64,000 nt of DNA from Clarkia xantiana subsp. parviflora (GCA_036873135.1 JAPTYO010000017.1:13516001-13580000); one strand, 5' to 3'; positions 9,715 through 21,378 are shown, counted from the first letter of the stretch. A program made the numbers and translations. Notes: generated by a model not told the origin, from the letters alone.

Positions 9715-11311
9715 ATGGTGCGACAACCATGAAGCTTACGGGCACGACACGAACGAATGCTTCAGCCTAAAGCTAAGCATCAACAATGCCATCCAAAGGG
9801 GAGACCTAAAGCAGTTTGTGGATCATGGGGGCAACAGCATGCAGCTAGGGCCATCACACAGAGACAAGGGCAAAGTAGACTACAATCCTCCACCCAACAA
9901 GAGAGGGACCATAAACATGATACACGGGGGAGTAGCGTCAGGTGGCCCAACTGCTAATGCAAGGGAGGTTTATGCATCAAAACTGAGTTCAGTGCCGAGG
10001 TGGAGGAAAAGGCCACGAGAAGGAGAAGAAATGAAGATCGAATTCTCAGAGAAGGACAAGAGCCACATCGTCTTCCCACATGACGATGCTCTAGTTATCA
10101 CAATAGACATTGATAATTTTGATGTAAAAAGAATTTTGGTGGATGGGGGCAGCTCGGCTGACCTCCTAAGCTTGAGAGTCTTAGAAGAAATAGGGAAAAC
10201 CAAGGCAGACATCAAGCCAGTCAACTTCCCTCTAGTTGGCTTCTCAGGGGCAACAAGCTACCCCCTGGGAATGATAACCCTGCCGGTGACCATGGGCCAA
10301 GGATGGACACAGCTGAAGGTGAATGTTAATTTCCTGGTGGTTGAAAGCCTGGGAGCCTACAATGGGATCCTAGGAAGGACAACCATAAACCCATATGAAA
10401 TCGTGCCATCCACTGTACACCAGAAGCTGAAGTACATCACCGAGAATGGAGTCGGAGAAGTCTTGGGTGATCAACGCACTGCAAGGCAGTGCTACGTCAA
10501 CTCCATGAGACGTGGATCACACGGGACAGATACAGTGGCAGTAGTCATGGTAGGAGCCGACCAAGATAGAAAGAAGAGGAGAAGGAGACAAAGGCAGGGA
10601 AAGGCGAAGAATGGAGTGGTACTCCGTTTGAGCAGGCAGTTTTTTCAAACAGTGCCTAAGAGGAGACACAGGAGCAAAGCTGTGAAAGTGACAGCCATAC
10701 CTTGGCAGCCAGACACCAAAGAGGGGAAAAGAACAAGGAACTCCATCTTAAGAGGCTTCCGTCACATCGATGATATCAAGCAAATGCCGCGGGAGTCAAT
10801 ATCAAGCTATTTCCAGAGATTCTCCAGTTATGGTGCCAACATGGACATCACAAGAGGAGAAACCGTCAGAGCATTTATTAGAAACATGCATCCAAACTCA
10901 TTCGAGGCCTATGGAGGGCTCTATGAGATGGTCATGACGAGCACGATGAGGGAGCTCAAGGAAAAGCTAGACAAAGCGTTTGCAAAGGAAATGGAGCAGC
11001 TGGATGAAGTTCTGGAGAAAGGAAGAAAGACTGACACACTGGGAGGAGGTGTAAACTTCACATTCACACCCCTTACAGTGAGCATAGAAGAAATTTTCCA
11101 CAAGCACCTCAAGCAGGAGCTACCAACATGCAGGGAGGAGGGCAAGGCCTTCCTAGGAAAGGATGCACAGGGATGGTGTGAGTACCATGGGACCTGGGGG
11201 CATCAAACCAACAACTGCATGGTGCTGAAGATAGAAGTGGAGGAAATGATTCACAATGGAGGTCTGAAGGAGTACGTGACAATAGACAAAGTAACCACCC
11301 CATATCCTTAG
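9692..11311 (+). CDS. Zinc knuckle - aspartate protease - second Gag-like module (element A)
   Basis: The ORF is intact (539 residues), two residues shorter than in K because of a 6-bp difference near 9868. It overlaps gag by 23 nt in the +1 frame, as in K. First knuckle at about 9716-9760, protease motif VDGGSSAD at about 10138-10161, second Gag-like block at about 10755-10900, second knuckle at about 11175-11220. The protease would cleave Gag. The C-terminal module sits where RT normally begins. That the reading frame is intact in both K and A while gag has a stop in A suggests recent selection, or simply little elapsed time. Confidence 0.83.
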   Translation: MVGNHKDRWCDNHEAYGHDTNECFSLKLSINNAIQRGDLKQFVDHGGNSMQLGPSHRDKGKVDYNPPPNKRGTINMIHGGVASGGPTANAREVYASKLSSVPRWRKRPREGEEMKIEFSEKDKSHIVFPHDDALVITIDIDNFDVKRILVDGGSSADLLSLRVLEEIGKTKADIKPVNFPLVGFSGATSYPLGMITLPVTMGQGWTQLKVNVNFLVVESLGAYNGILGRTTINPYEIVPSTVHQKLKYITENGVGEVLGDQRTARQCYVNSMRRGSHGTDTVAVVMVGADQDRKKRRRRQRQGKAKNGVVLRLSRQFFQTVPKRRHRSKAVKVTAIPWQPDTKEGKRTRNSILRGFRHIDDIKQMPRESISSYFQRFSSYGANMDITRGETVRAFIRNMHPNSFEAYGGLYEMVMTSTMRELKEKLDKAFAKEMEQLDEVLEKGRKTDTLGGGVNFTFTPLTVSIEEIFHKHLKQELPTCREEGKAFLGKDAQGWCEYHGTWGHQTNNCMVLKIEVEEMIHNGGLKEYVTIDKVTTPYP

Positions 11312-11574
11312 TTTCATATCTAGCACTTTATATGTTCAAGCTTTCCAAGTTTTTCAAAAACAACTTTTGAGAAGGAGAACTCACGAAGTTCCTCCAACTC
11401 TACAACTATCTTTAATTTCCTCCAAAGGGTGTCTGGACCCCCCAAGGCACCCCACATGTACAGAAAACATGAACACTCTTAAGAGAGTAAGTTTTCCTTC
11501 AAACGCACTTTCCAATGAAGTGGTGATATAATCATGATGTTATCCTTACACAGATATGACTTCAAGTCAACAAC

Positions 11575-12566
11575 AGTCTCGACGCCCCCAAGAGCGTATC
11601 TTGAGAGTAGTATTCATACTACGACCTTCGACGCCCCCAAGAGCGTATCTTGCGAGTAGTATTCATACTACGACCTTCGACGCCCCCAAGAGCGTATCTT
11701 GAGAGTAGTATCCATACTACGACCTTCGACGCCCCCAAGAGCGTATCTTGAGAGTAGTATTCATACTACGACCCTCAACGCCCCCAAGAGCGTATCTTGA
11801 GAGTGGTTTCCAAAAACTACGAACTTCGACGCCCCCAAGAGCGTATCTTGAGAGTAGTGTTCATACTACGAACTTCGACGCCCCCAAGAGCGTATCTTGA
11901 GAGTAGTTATTACACTACGACCTTCTACGCACCAAGAGCGTATCTTGAGAGTGGTTTCTAAAAACTATGAATTTCGACGCCCCCAGGAGCGTATCTTGAG
12001 GTAGATTTGCAACCTACCAGATTCGACGCCACCAAGAGCGTATCTTGAGGTAGAAAAAACACTACCAGATTCGACGCCCCCAAGAGCGTATCTTGAGGTA
12101 GATTTCAAACTACCAGCTTCGACGCCCACCAGGAGCGTATCTTTGGTCTAACCTGAGCCCTCCGGGAGCCTATCATGTGAAACGTTAAGCGCCCTCCGAG
12201 AGCCTGTCTCGTGAACAGTTTTCGACGCCAACTAGGAGCGTATCTTTGGTCTAACCTGTGCCCTCCAGGAGCCTATCCTGTGAAACGTTAAGCGCCCTCC
12301 GAGAGCCTGTCTCGTGAACAGTTTTCGACGCCAACCAGGAGCGTATCTTTGGTCTAACCTGTGCCCTCCAGGAGCCTATCCTGTGAAACGTTAAGCGCCC
12401 TCCGAGAGCCTGTCTCGTGAACAGTTTTTGACGCCAACCAGGAGCGTATCTTTGGTTTAACCTGCGCCCTCCAGGAGCCTATCCTGTGAAACGATAAGTG
12501 CCCTCCGAGAGCCTGTCTCGTGATCAGATTCGACGCCCACCAAGAGCGTATCTTTGGTCTAACAGT
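11575..12566. repeat. Hierarchical tandem array of A
   Basis: About twelve 49-bp units (starts at 11581, 11630, 11679, 11728 and so on), most carrying a short internal dyad GTAGTATTCATACTAC. Four 103-bp units made of three 34-bp sub-units follow (starts near 12225, 12328, 12431, 12534). The counterpart in K is 339 bp shorter. Confidence 0.92.
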
Positions 12567-12946
12567 ACCATGTATACCATTTAAAGGGTAACAGAAGAGT
12601 TCATCGCACCATGCTCAGAAGGATCCAATGAGAAAGTAATCTCAAAGTAAAGTGATATGAAGAACACATAATGTTTTTTCTTGATGAAATAGCAGGTATG
12701 GCATGAAGGAAAACACGAAAGAAGAATAAGTAAAGGAAACACACCAAGAGAAGAGTCCATAATCAAAGGGATATATACAAAAGCATGAGAAGCACCAATG
12801 TAAAGGCAAGCGAACCACGTAGTCAACAACACAATACGACAAAGGAAAGTAACAACAAACACCACCACAATCTCAAAAGACACTCAACCCATTAAAGGGG
12901 AGAAGGAGTATAATTATATATACAAAGATAGCATGATGTAAACACA
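12567..12946. other. Spacer between array and antisense gene (A)
   Basis: 380 bp, almost identical to 4047-4431 in K. As the 3' side of the antisense gene it may hold that gene's polyadenylation region. No clear motif picked out. Confidence 0.5.
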
Positions 12947-15284
12947 TCAATCAGAACCTTCAGGAGAGTCACCCTCACCCCCTGAAGCTAAACCACCGGC
13001 AGAGATGGATGAAGAGGAGGAGTCTGAAGTACCGATCTCCACAGGTGTAGCATCCACCTGTGTAGGGGCAGGCTCGTCTGCAACAGCAGCCTGACCCCTC
13101 AGAACAGCCATGTAGCCAGTGGCGTACGGCCCGAAGTCACCAAGGTCACCAACTGGAAACTGAGGATCAATGCGGAAAATATGATCAACCAGATACTCAC
13201 CAAACTGGTTCATCTCCTGAGTGAGATGCGCGCTATAATCAGCAGTGAAGGCAGAGGAAGCCTTGTACTCAGAGACTGCGACAGTCCTCTCCTCTGCCCG
13301 GCACCTAGCCTCCAACTTCCGCAACTCTTCAGAGTGGAGTGAAGATGCAACCTCAGCCTCCCGGCGTAAACTACCTACGGTAGTCTCAAGCAAGGACACT
13401 TGGTCCCTGAGCTCCTGCATCCTTAAATCAGATAAGCGCGCCTTCTCAGCAGCAGTGGCGAGCTCCGCCTTCAGAGAGACCTGGCTGTCCTCAACGGTCT
13501 TCTTCTCATCAGATAACTCAAGCACGAGTGATGACATGTTCACCATGTCAGACATACCCTAACAATTAAAACAAGGGGTGAGTAACCGAAAGACAACCAA
13601 TATGAAAGTATAAAGAAGAAAGCAAGGAACAACTCACAGGCGCATAACGAGAGAGTACACCCTGAACAAAGCGCCGAGTCTCTCCAGGAGACTTGGGCTG
13701 AGCAACACGATCGCCAGGGGGAATGGCACCGCGGAGTACGCGGACGCTAACCTCAGGAGTCCGCAAAGAGGAGCTGCTATCAAGGTGGAACTCCTTCAAA
13801 CCAGCGAAAGGAGTCCACTCAGACCCAATAACATCTTCATCAGTAAGACGCACGAAATCCTTCCGACTTAAAGTCGGAGGCCCACCTATACAAGCAAGGA
13901 AAGTCAAAGGAAAATATAAACATACAAGGATCAGTAACAAGGTAGAGATCATACCTGAGGACCGTGCCCTCGGCTGGGGGGCAGGGGAACCACCACCAAC
14001 AGGTCGCTTCCCTTTGTCAGCCAGGGAAGGCACATCTTCGACCACCATCTCCTTATCACGAGATAGGGTCGGAGGACGAGCAGTAGGCGAAGCAGGATCC
14101 GCAGCTTTCTTCCTCTTAGCAGCCGAGGCCCCGGCCTCAGAATCAGATCTCCGCGGCTTGGACTTGGAAGGTCCAGAGTCTCTGCCTACGGAGACGACCC
14201 TCTCGGTCACCAAGGGGGAACGCCCTAGCAATATAAGAAAAACAAAATAAGGAAAACACAAGCTATACCATAAAGAAGCAAATAGGAGGAAGCATACCAG
14301 AGGCCCCAGCCTTTTTCCCAGGCATGGGGGATTTCTTCAGAGTGGAACTGGAAGGAGCCTTCCTCTTGCTCAGGTCAACAGGGGCTCCCTGCACGTTATA
14401 GGTTTTTCCATGAAACCAACCTACAAAGGAAGAGCAGAAGGTTAATAAAGATGGGAAGACCAAGTGACATACCGAACCCCCGGAGTCAGGAGTCAAACTG
14501 ATCCCGGCCTCGTAAAGATCCGTCTCAGTCACTAAGGACACGGGGCAGTATGACCGAGTCCTGTTGCTCTCATGAATGATCTTCATAGTCTCTAAATCAA
14601 CTGAAGAGAACTCCCCAAAAGCAGGCCAACCATCGGACCGATCCTCATTCAAGACCGACCAAGTGACGTATCGATCCGTAATGAAGAAGTAATGCTTAGC
14701 CCATTGACTGGCCGAGTTGTCACTCCGGGCCACGAAGCGGAGAGAGGTATCCCACTCGACCCCACTCAACCTGAAATCAGCAAATCGGGGATCCTTGAAG
14801 GTCGGATGGCGAGTTACGAAACTCGCAAACCCCACCTTCGTCTGGTATTGGAACCGGTAGAAACATCGGAACAGAACGAGGGAGTACTTCCAGGAGTACC
14901 AATGGCACAACACCCGGAAGCCCACCCAGACACGGAGGGCACTGGGAGCAAGGTTCACAGGAGAAATCCTGAAGAACCTGCTCAACTCTATGAGGTCATC
15001 ACAGTAAGGCAACCTCAACCCAAATCGAATCTGGGAGGGGTACACGGCGACCTTCCCTCTAGGAGGCTCCGTCACCGTCTCGCGAGTGTTCCCCAAGGAG
15101 GGGAGAAAAGGATACAGAGGCTCATCTAGGGGACAGATATCTCCTAAGGTAACGTGCTCATTGTAATCGGACCTAGTAAGGTGGTTCTCCGACAGGGCGG
15201 CGAGACCTAAGGCAAAGGTAGCAGGAAATCCCAAAGTTCGAATAAAGTTTCGACTAACACCTCAGTATAGATCGCGACACTAAG
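12947..15284 (-). CDS. Spliced antisense gene of A (Transposase_28-like domain plus coiled coil)
   Basis: It is read opposite to the element. Exons inferred on the minus strand: 15284-14478, 14420-14298, 14224-13955, 13885-13638, 13558-12947. Introns: 14421-14477 (boundaries less sure), 14225-14297 (GTATGC...GCTAG), 13886-13954 (GTATGA...TATAG), 13559-13637 (GTGAGT...TTAG). The frame is continuous across the joins and the first three introns are in the same phase. Exon 1 carries a domain of the plant 'putative gypsy type transposon' kind (for example LFRCFYRFQYQTKVGFASF). The middle is Ser/Pro/Lys-rich with basic clusters (AAKRKKA). The last exon has a heptad-like coiled coil (EKKTVEDSQVSLKAEL) and an acidic Ser-rich end. 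No ATG is secure; a further 5' exon near 15335 is possible. Molecular function unknown. Confidence 0.75.
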
Positions 15285-16923
15285 CTAGCGATAGGAAAGG
15301 AAGTAATGCGACCAAAAAGGAAGAGAAAAGGAACTCACTCATCCTTCGGAGGATGTAACGCCTCTGTAGAGTCTGTGTGCGCGGACACCACCAGGAATAC
15401 AGTACCTGCCACGACACGACAAATATCAAGACAAGGAAAATTTCCGAAGAACCGGAAATACTCCGACACTCGACCAACGACAACAACCAAAGATCCGAAG
15501 ACACCCAGCAAAGATAGCCAACATAAGCCAAGGACACCACGACAACCAAATTGAATAATTTTATCCGAGCCTAAAGTCGGGTTTTGGGCAAAATTACCGT
15601 GACGCCCTCTAACGAAGATTAACACACCAACGGCGGTACGACATCAAATTCAAAACCGGAATAGTTTAATCGGACTAGAAACTATATCCGGACGACCGGC
15701 AAAAAATTTTCCCAAATCCACAACTATCAACGGTTATCCACGGCAATCCCACATTCAATCAAGCATCGGCAATCAAGCATCGGCAATCAAATATCAACGA
15801 TTCAAAAATCAACATTTTACACGGTAACGGAAAGGAAAAGAGTGGACCTTCGGAAAACCCGACCCGATGTGATAAACGGGTACGGAATTCGAATTTCGAA
15901 GTCGGTCGGAATCAGTCCCTCGCCGGAGCTCCAATTCCGTCGTCGCCGGAGTCGCTCTCAGCCGTCCCTTCGTCGCCGGAGGTCGCCCCAGACCACGCCG
16001 GAGCTGCCTGGTCCCGCTGTCGACAGTCCTGGCCGGACTTGGCGCTGTCGTCGTCGGAGACGAACTCGCCGTTGAAGCCTCCCGACGCCGCTGCTCGTCT
16101 AGCCACCGCCCTCCACCGGCCAAGCTCGTGCCGCGTCGTCCTCGTCCGTCAGCCGCTGGAGGTCGCGCCGCCGTCTCGAGCTGCCAGTCCACTAGCCTTC
16201 TCCGTCCCGTGCTGGTGGTCACCTCCCGCCGGAGCTGCTGGCCGGAATTTCGGGTCTCTCGCCGGAATTTTGGCCGGCCCTTACCTTGGGGGTGCTCTCA
16301 ATTTTTTCTTGTTCTCCAAGAGTGAGTAAAGAGGGAAGATGGTGGCTATGGTGACTCCCTAAGGTATTTTTCTAACTCTCCTCTATATTGAAAAGATGAT
16401 AGGGTTTTTTAAAGAGTTTTAATCACCACCCTCCATCTATCTTTAAATGAGATCTAAGGGCCAAGGAAAAACCATCATTTTTATCCCTTTCAACTATGGC
16501 TAAGTATATCTCCATACTTAGAAAAACTATCAAGTTAGGTTTATTCTTGAGCATTCCATACTTAGGAAAAAATTTTGGCCAAAATTAAATTTTTCCTCAC
16601 TTAGATAGAATCCCGGCACGAATTTGAAGCGTAAGTTACTTAGTTGCATTTGCATTGCACCCCTATGCGAGTGTGAATTTTTTAAGTATACGCCGGTAGC
16701 AAAGATAGATTTATTACTCCCACCTCAGACGGACGCGTGCTTAGGCACACGTCCGCGCTACTCTAACGTTTACAACTCCTCTATCTCATAAGGCAGGGGG
16801 CAGGGTCGGAGACACGCATCTATGGGTAAGCAAACATTCAGACGAAAGGTAAAACCCCGGTTTCAAATTGCACGTATCATACCATCCTGAAATAGAGTCA
16901 ATCAAGGGTTAGGCCATTGGTTG
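15285..16923. other. Region between antisense gene and 3' LTR (A), with GC-rich segment
   Basis: It should hold the 5' end and promoter of the antisense gene. At about 15890-16270 the base composition changes to GC-rich with many CGCCGG/GTCGTC words, unlike the AT-rich sequence either side. Open frames there are on both strands and look like composition effects. The final 60 bases (AAGGGTTAGGCCATT and on) are conserved with G at 48262. Confidence 0.55.
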
Positions 16924-16936
16924 ACTCGGGGGCATG
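16924..16936 (+). promoter_or_regulatory. Polypurine tract of A
   Basis: ACTCGGGGGCATG abuts the 3' LTR, where plus-strand DNA synthesis would be primed. The middle pyrimidines make it imperfect. Confidence 0.7.
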
Positions 16937-17774
16937 TGATGGATATACGCCCAATTTGAACCCGTTGACTTCCGAACCGTTGTATTTTTATCATCCCATT
17001 ATTGATTGCAAATCGAAACTTCAACCCGAACACTTCGCGAGAACATCAACGGCTCGGACGAGGCCGAAGCGCTCGTCCGGCCGAGGCAAACTCACCTAGG
17101 TGAGGTTGGGTGGCCACACCGACCTCCCCTAGGGGAGATCGGGTCAGCCAACCCTATCTCCCCTAGGGGAGATCGGGTGGACCAACCCGATCTCTCCTAG
17201 GAGAGATCGGGTCGGCCAACCCGATCTCTCCTAGGAGGGATGGGGTTGGCCAACCCCATCCTCCCTAGAAGGGGTTGGGTGCCCTCACCCAACCCCTACC
17301 CTTGGGGGTCGGATTTCCCTTCCCCCCAAGGGCCCCGTCACCACTTGTGGACTCCCATACTCGGTTTACTCCGCCTACCTTCTCCGTATCCTAAAGTCTT
17401 AATTATGCGTTTAAAGGTTAATTAACTGTGTTTTAGGGTTAACGATGTCATTAAGCCACCTTAATGACACCGTTGCCTATAAATACCCCACCTTCACAAT
17501 TCATTTGGGCATCTTGGCAATTTGGATTATTTTGCTCTGACATCTCTCTAGCTTTATCTCTCTAAAAACGATACTGACTTAGGCATCGGAGAGGGTTCAC
17601 CAGGCACCACCCTCCCCTCTCTGTGTCTGGTACTGCCCCTTCTACAGGACGGAAGGAAGGAAGGAAGGACACAAGATAAAACAGGGCAATCCGAGAGTAT
17701 CAGATCATCCACATCTCCAGTGAGGAACGGGATTTGAGCCGATCATCCGTTGACCCAGATCTTGGAACCTAACA
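16937..17774 (+). repeat. 3' LTR of A
   Basis: 838 bp, TGATGG...AACA, 28 bp longer than the 5' LTR. The main cause is one extra palindrome unit at about 17150-17190, partly offset by a shorter C tract and fewer GGAAG repeats. TATA box at 17478. Confidence 0.93.
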
Positions 17775-17779
17775 GGGAT
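17775..17779. other. Target-site duplication, right (A)
   Basis: GGGAT, identical to 7217-7221. Confidence 0.93.
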
Positions 17780-18596
17780 GGATCTCGGAGATACATATTT
17801 TTGGGACTGGATTAATTAGAGGGCTGAATTACAATTGTTTATTATTTAATATATATTAATGCATGATTAGAAATGTTGTCTTGACATAGTCAAGCTAGCT
17901 GGACATTGCATATTGTGGGCGGAGCCCTGGTTAAATATATGGAATGCGCATTGGATATACATGTTGTGATTGTTTTAAATGCCTAGGATTCATGTCTAGA
18001 ATGTTGCATAATTGAATATAAGCATGAATTGCATATCAGCCCCTAATGTTTAAAATTATTTTAAAACCGAAAAACAGTCGCCAAATATGTATGGTTGTTG
18101 TGGAATTTTCATGTTTGACACGTATGCTAGAATGTTGAGGATGTAGTTGCATTTGATAATTTACTTGTAAGTAGAATTACGTATGCAAGCATGAGTTCCT
18201 CGTAACATTAGACGCATGACGCGTAAGCATGAGTGTGATTTGTTTGATGAATGTTACTTGCGTATGATAATTTACGTGGTTAGTAGAATTATATATGCAT
18301 GAGTAAATTCATCGGAATATTTTCCAAAATACAAAGGGCCTTGGGAAAGCCAAGATAGAGTATGCTTGTTTTAAAATTCCCGTTCCGGTAATTTGCGATT
18401 AAAACCGTTTTAAAAGACTGATATATTGGATTGAATACAGCGGTAATGTGAACTCTTTCACAACCATCTTCCATTGGTTTACTGGTGGTCGGTTGGTTTA
18501 GATGACTGAGGAATCATTATTTGCTGGATTCAATCTTAATAGATATCTGATGTATGCAATTCTTTCTCAAAATGTTATTGTCTACCTAATTTTTGC
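17780..18596 (+). other. Leader region of copia E
   Basis: No ORF. From about 17990 it aligns with the reverse complement of F at about 52400-52990, including GGGCCTTGGGAAAGC and AACTCTTTCAC words. A weak primer-binding-like string (TGGATCTCGGAG) at 17779-17790 is noted but not trusted. Confidence 0.5.
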
Positions 18597-18617
18597 ATGA
18601 TTATTAAAGTGTCAGAA

Positions 18618-19463
18618 ATGGCTGCGATCAGCAATGTAATCTCCCAAATGAACAAGGGAGTAAGATTGAACAGCAACAATTATAAGATCTGGAATAAGGG
18701 AGCGAAAATGGTAATTACTGAAATGAGAGGTTTGGAGCATCTGACTACAAAGAAAGTCAAGCTAGAGGGAGACCTCACGGCTGAACCGGAGAAAACCCAT
18801 GATGAATGGGATGCAAAGGACCAAGAGATCTGTTCCTTCTTGCTGTCATTGCTTGAGGATGACATACTCTATGGGTTTGATCACTATGAGTCGGAAGGGT
18901 TTGGTGTTTACACCACTACATAGAAGCGAACGTTAAACATCTCTTTGGACTCATACAAAATGAATCCAAAGCATACAATGAAAGAGCATATCAGACACAT
19001 GTCTAACATGCTTGCTGAACTCAAGGAAGTAGGAGAAATTCTGACGGAGGAACTGAAAGTCCAATGCGTGATCCAATCTTTACCTGACTCTTGGAGTAGC
19101 ATGAAAATTCACCTTACCCATGCCACTCAACTCGATAACCTCGAGAAAGTGCGAGTTCATCTCGAACTGGAAGAGGATCGTCTCAAGGCTGAAAAGCCTC
19201 GGGCGGAAATGCATATCGCATCCTCATTTCAAGCTGGGCAAAAGGGTAAGCGCAAGAGGAAGAGAAAGAATCTCCAGGTCAAGGATGATAAGCCTCTAGC
19301 TCCGAAACCTCATAAGAAGTTCAATCGAAAGAAATTTGGTGGTAAGAAAGGCAAAGCAAAACAGACACGTAAAGACGAAACTCGAACGTGTTTTAGGTGT
19401 GGCGTGAAAGGACACCTTGCTAATGTCTGTACTAATCCTCCCAAGGTACGTGCTAAAGAATAA
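18618..19463 (+). pseudogene. Copia Gag (E), one in-frame stop
   Basis: It reads from an ATG at 18618 with the plant copia Gag (UBN2/DUF4219-like) pattern, for example NYKIWNKGAKM and DSYKMNPKHTMKEHI. A TAG at 18921-18923 interrupts an otherwise continuous frame that goes on to 19463. Near the end there is a Lys/Arg-rich stretch and a complete CCHC zinc knuckle (CFRCGVKGHLANVC). About 280 residues in total, usual for copia Gag. Confidence 0.82.
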
Positions 19464-21378
19464 TGATAAACTCATAAGTTCTTCTAGGACTCCTCTTACT
19501 CGAGAGTAAATCAATTCATTCTTTTGGTTTACATAACCGAGAAGGAGAGCAAGCACAAACCTGAGGAACTTGCCCCGAAGATATAAAGATTGAATGAAAA
19601 GACTTTATCTTTACTTGCTTTTCTTAATAAACCTCTTCTAAATTCTTCAGTTTAAAGGATACTTGATAATGTTCCTTGAAATACAGGAAACATTTTATTT
19701 TGAGCATGTGACCATGCTCAGAGAAAGTATTAATTACCGTTTCTCAAGTTTTTCGATCCTTTTAATTAGCTGTTTTATGCATTGCTTATAAGTATATTGC
19801 TTACATCTTTCTTTATTACTCCATTGAATGAAATAAATTGTAATGATAATCATATGCGAAACTGATTGGATTAAATTATATTAGATTCGGAAATGAAACG
19901 ATTTAACCAAAGGTTAAACTTGGGTAAATTGCGCCTCGCGCAAGTAGACCTTGAAAAAGGAACATATCATTTCAAAGTATGAGTTTAATACAGAAGTGTT
20001 TAAAATGGTGATGTGCTGAATTTTCGTTTGCATTCCTACAGAAATAGCTTATTGATAACATTTACATCGGTAGAAAGTAGGCTTCGAAAGCTACTGCGAC
20101 CTTGTAAAAGTATCAATTGGCGCATAAGGTGAAAACCTGAAATGCTCAGTTCGGAGATGGGATAAAATCTCTGAAATAAGTTAGCAAACGAAGAAGGATT
20201 ATGTCGGTTAAACGATTTTCCTTCCATACGCCTTGAACGATAAGTCAGGCTAAGCATTCAAATCAAATGACACACTTTTGTAAGCATAGTTTGTAAACAT
20301 AAATGTTGTAGTCATTTCGTCACACGTTCCCTATGGAATGATGAGAAAATGATTCACATTAATGTTAAACTATGTTCCATTGTAATCGGTAAGACACGCT
20401 GCCATAAAAGCTGAAAAATGAGCTACTCATATCATCATGCGGCATTAATTTGCGCATTAAACACGTGTTTAGGACAAGAGTATGTTACTACTCTTTGAAA
20501 ATACTTGTTTATAACTTAAAAGAAATGGTACCGTGGTCGAATATGTGACATTACATACTTGACGACAAATTTTCTGATGCATTAACATGAGTCTTAATCA
20601 GACAAAAGAGGATATTACTGACATCAGGTCCCACTTAATTCGAGTGGGAGATATTTGAACCAGCAACTCATGTGAATGACATGGTAAATGATAATGGGAA
20701 CATTTTCATAATAAATCCAGTGGGAGGTCTAATCACCTACCACAAGTAATCACTGTTGCTGTTTGGACGAATCAAATAGAACCTGATTATCGTAATGCTA
20801 AACCGAGGATACCACAACTACCTATACTACCCATTGTTCCTAGTGGGAGTGATCCGACAAACTTGGTTCCAGATCCTAGTGATCAAGGAGTTCATCTTGG
20901 AAGTAAATTCTAAGACCAAGAAGTCGTACAAGGAAAGTTGTCTATTATGGTTAAAGCACTCCTCTTATACCCAATAGAAGTGATGCTCCGATGAGAAGCA
21001 TCATCTCGAGTGGGAGAATTGATCCCAATTGGAAGAAATGCTCCAATAAGAGGCATTATTCCGAGTGGGAGAGACATTAAGACTCAAATACGGGATAATC
21101 AAGCCTAGACGAAAGTCAAAGGCATCGAGCTAAGTATCCCATCTGGAAGAGTGATAACCTCACTCTATCGACAGTCGACATGAATTGGAAAGACCTCAAG
21201 TAGAGAAATTGAAGAAAATAATAAATGATAGAGATCGCCTGAATGAAAGCCATTAAAGTCAATAGTTGATTTACCTGCTAACCACAAGGACATAAGGATA
21301 AGGTGAGTCCTGAAAAAGGCTCACCGCTGATGGAAAAGGTCAAGCTATACACAACTCGACTCGTTGCGAAAGGCTGTA
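19464..21378 (+). pseudogene. Decayed protease-integrase interval of E
   Basis: By position this should hold protease and integrase. No frame longer than about 75 codons and no catalytic motif survive. Several stretches match the reverse complement of F at about 49900-51400. Repeated GAGTGGGAG words occur from 20640 on. Confidence 0.5.

Larger units (their letters stand above)
7222..17774 (+). mobile_element. Complete non-autonomous Tat-type LTR retrotransposon A
   Basis: The element is 10,553 bp, bounded by GGGAT duplications and by LTRs starting TGATGG and ending AACA. Order: 5' LTR, primer-binding site, gag (one stop), knuckle-protease-Gag', tandem array, spliced antisense gene, GC-rich segment, polypurine tract, 3' LTR. 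No RT, RNase H or integrase is present anywhere, so it must be moved by enzymes of another element. The LTRs differ by a handful of substitutions and one extra palindrome unit, which points to a fairly young insertion. Confidence 0.92.

Noticed and set aside
11575..12566. CRISPR-like look of regularly spaced repeats
   Set aside because: Adjacent units are similar over their whole length with no unique spacers, and the setting is a plant retrotransposon.
15809..16329. ORFs in the GC-rich island of A
   Set aside because: Open on both strands because of composition; no start context or domain, so treated as non-coding.
17779..17790. Possible copia primer-binding site TGGATCTCGGAG for E
   Set aside because: Only a partial match to TGGTATCAGAGC and no LTR end is visible next to it.
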